Source: Nitrospiraceae bacterium UBA2166 (lineage in GTDB: Bacteria; Nitrospirota; Nitrospiria; Nitrospirales; UBA2166). Taken from it: DNA of 5,554 bases. The notes under the pieces are model-generated. The model was given only the letters and a program-made list of their open reading frames with translations. It was not told where the DNA came from and did not search any database. Shown piece by piece: positions 5,521-5,554 of this stretch; the stretch's first letter is position 1; each line of letters opens with the position of its first letter. Where the stretch lies: the NCBI GenBank assembly GCA_002328825.1, contig DCWI01000061.1, positions 1 to 5,554 of the forward strand, in the 5' to 3' direction. The position numbers were made by a program, and so were the translations under genes.

Positions 5521-5554
5521 ATCGTTTGTACACACCAAACGTGACCACCGCTCG

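Noticed and set aside
5523..5541. Hairpin CGTTTG/CAAACG just after the CHRD stop
   Set aside because: A 6-bp stem with a 7-base loop and no T-run; the window ends soon after, so a terminator cannot be supported.

Overview
The window looks like chromosomal DNA from a Gram-negative bacterium: mreB is present, and every other predicted product carries a signal peptide, lipoprotein-type leader or single membrane anchor that points to an envelope or periplasm. GC content is moderate, a little under half by eye. A parvulin-less PpiD/SurA-like protein beside mreB, with a SCO1-type copper protein, a lamin-tail protein and a tandem CHRD protein nearby, resembles what I remember from Nitrospirota/NC10-like or related deep lineages. 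That placement is an impression from protein style, not a demonstrated assignment.

Layout. Positions 1-535 (-) hold the N-terminal half of mreB, cut by the window edge. A 195-bp divergent spacer (536-730) contains a consensus DnaA box lying inside a sigma70-like promoter. Positions 731-1441 (+) encode a membrane-anchored SurA/PpiD-type chaperone with no PPIase domain. After a short convergent gap come two adjacent minus-strand genes read right to left: a SCO1/SenC-family thiol/copper protein (2815-3456), then a secreted HEAT-repeat protein (1526-2809) that starts 5 bases after the sco stop codon. A 115-bp divergent spacer with a 9-bp direct repeat and a palindromic TATACT element leads to a plus-strand lamin-tail-domain (LTD) surface protein (3572-4300). 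A 278-bp spacer with a good sigma70 promoter and a leader carrying two identical Shine-Dalgarno blocks precedes a secreted two-domain CHRD protein (4579-5520).

Function. Cell-shape control (MreB) sits head to head with a putative periplasmic folding factor. The sco-HEAT pair looks like a small copper/redox assembly operon, with HEAT as a possible periplasmic scaffold. The LTD and CHRD proteins are exported proteins of unknown role and need not be related to the others. I see no mobile element, CRISPR array, tRNA or rRNA, and no defence-like cluster. The most notable points are the parvulin-less chaperone, the DnaA box between it and mreB, the sco-HEAT coupling, and a possible coupled upstream ORF in the CHRD leader.
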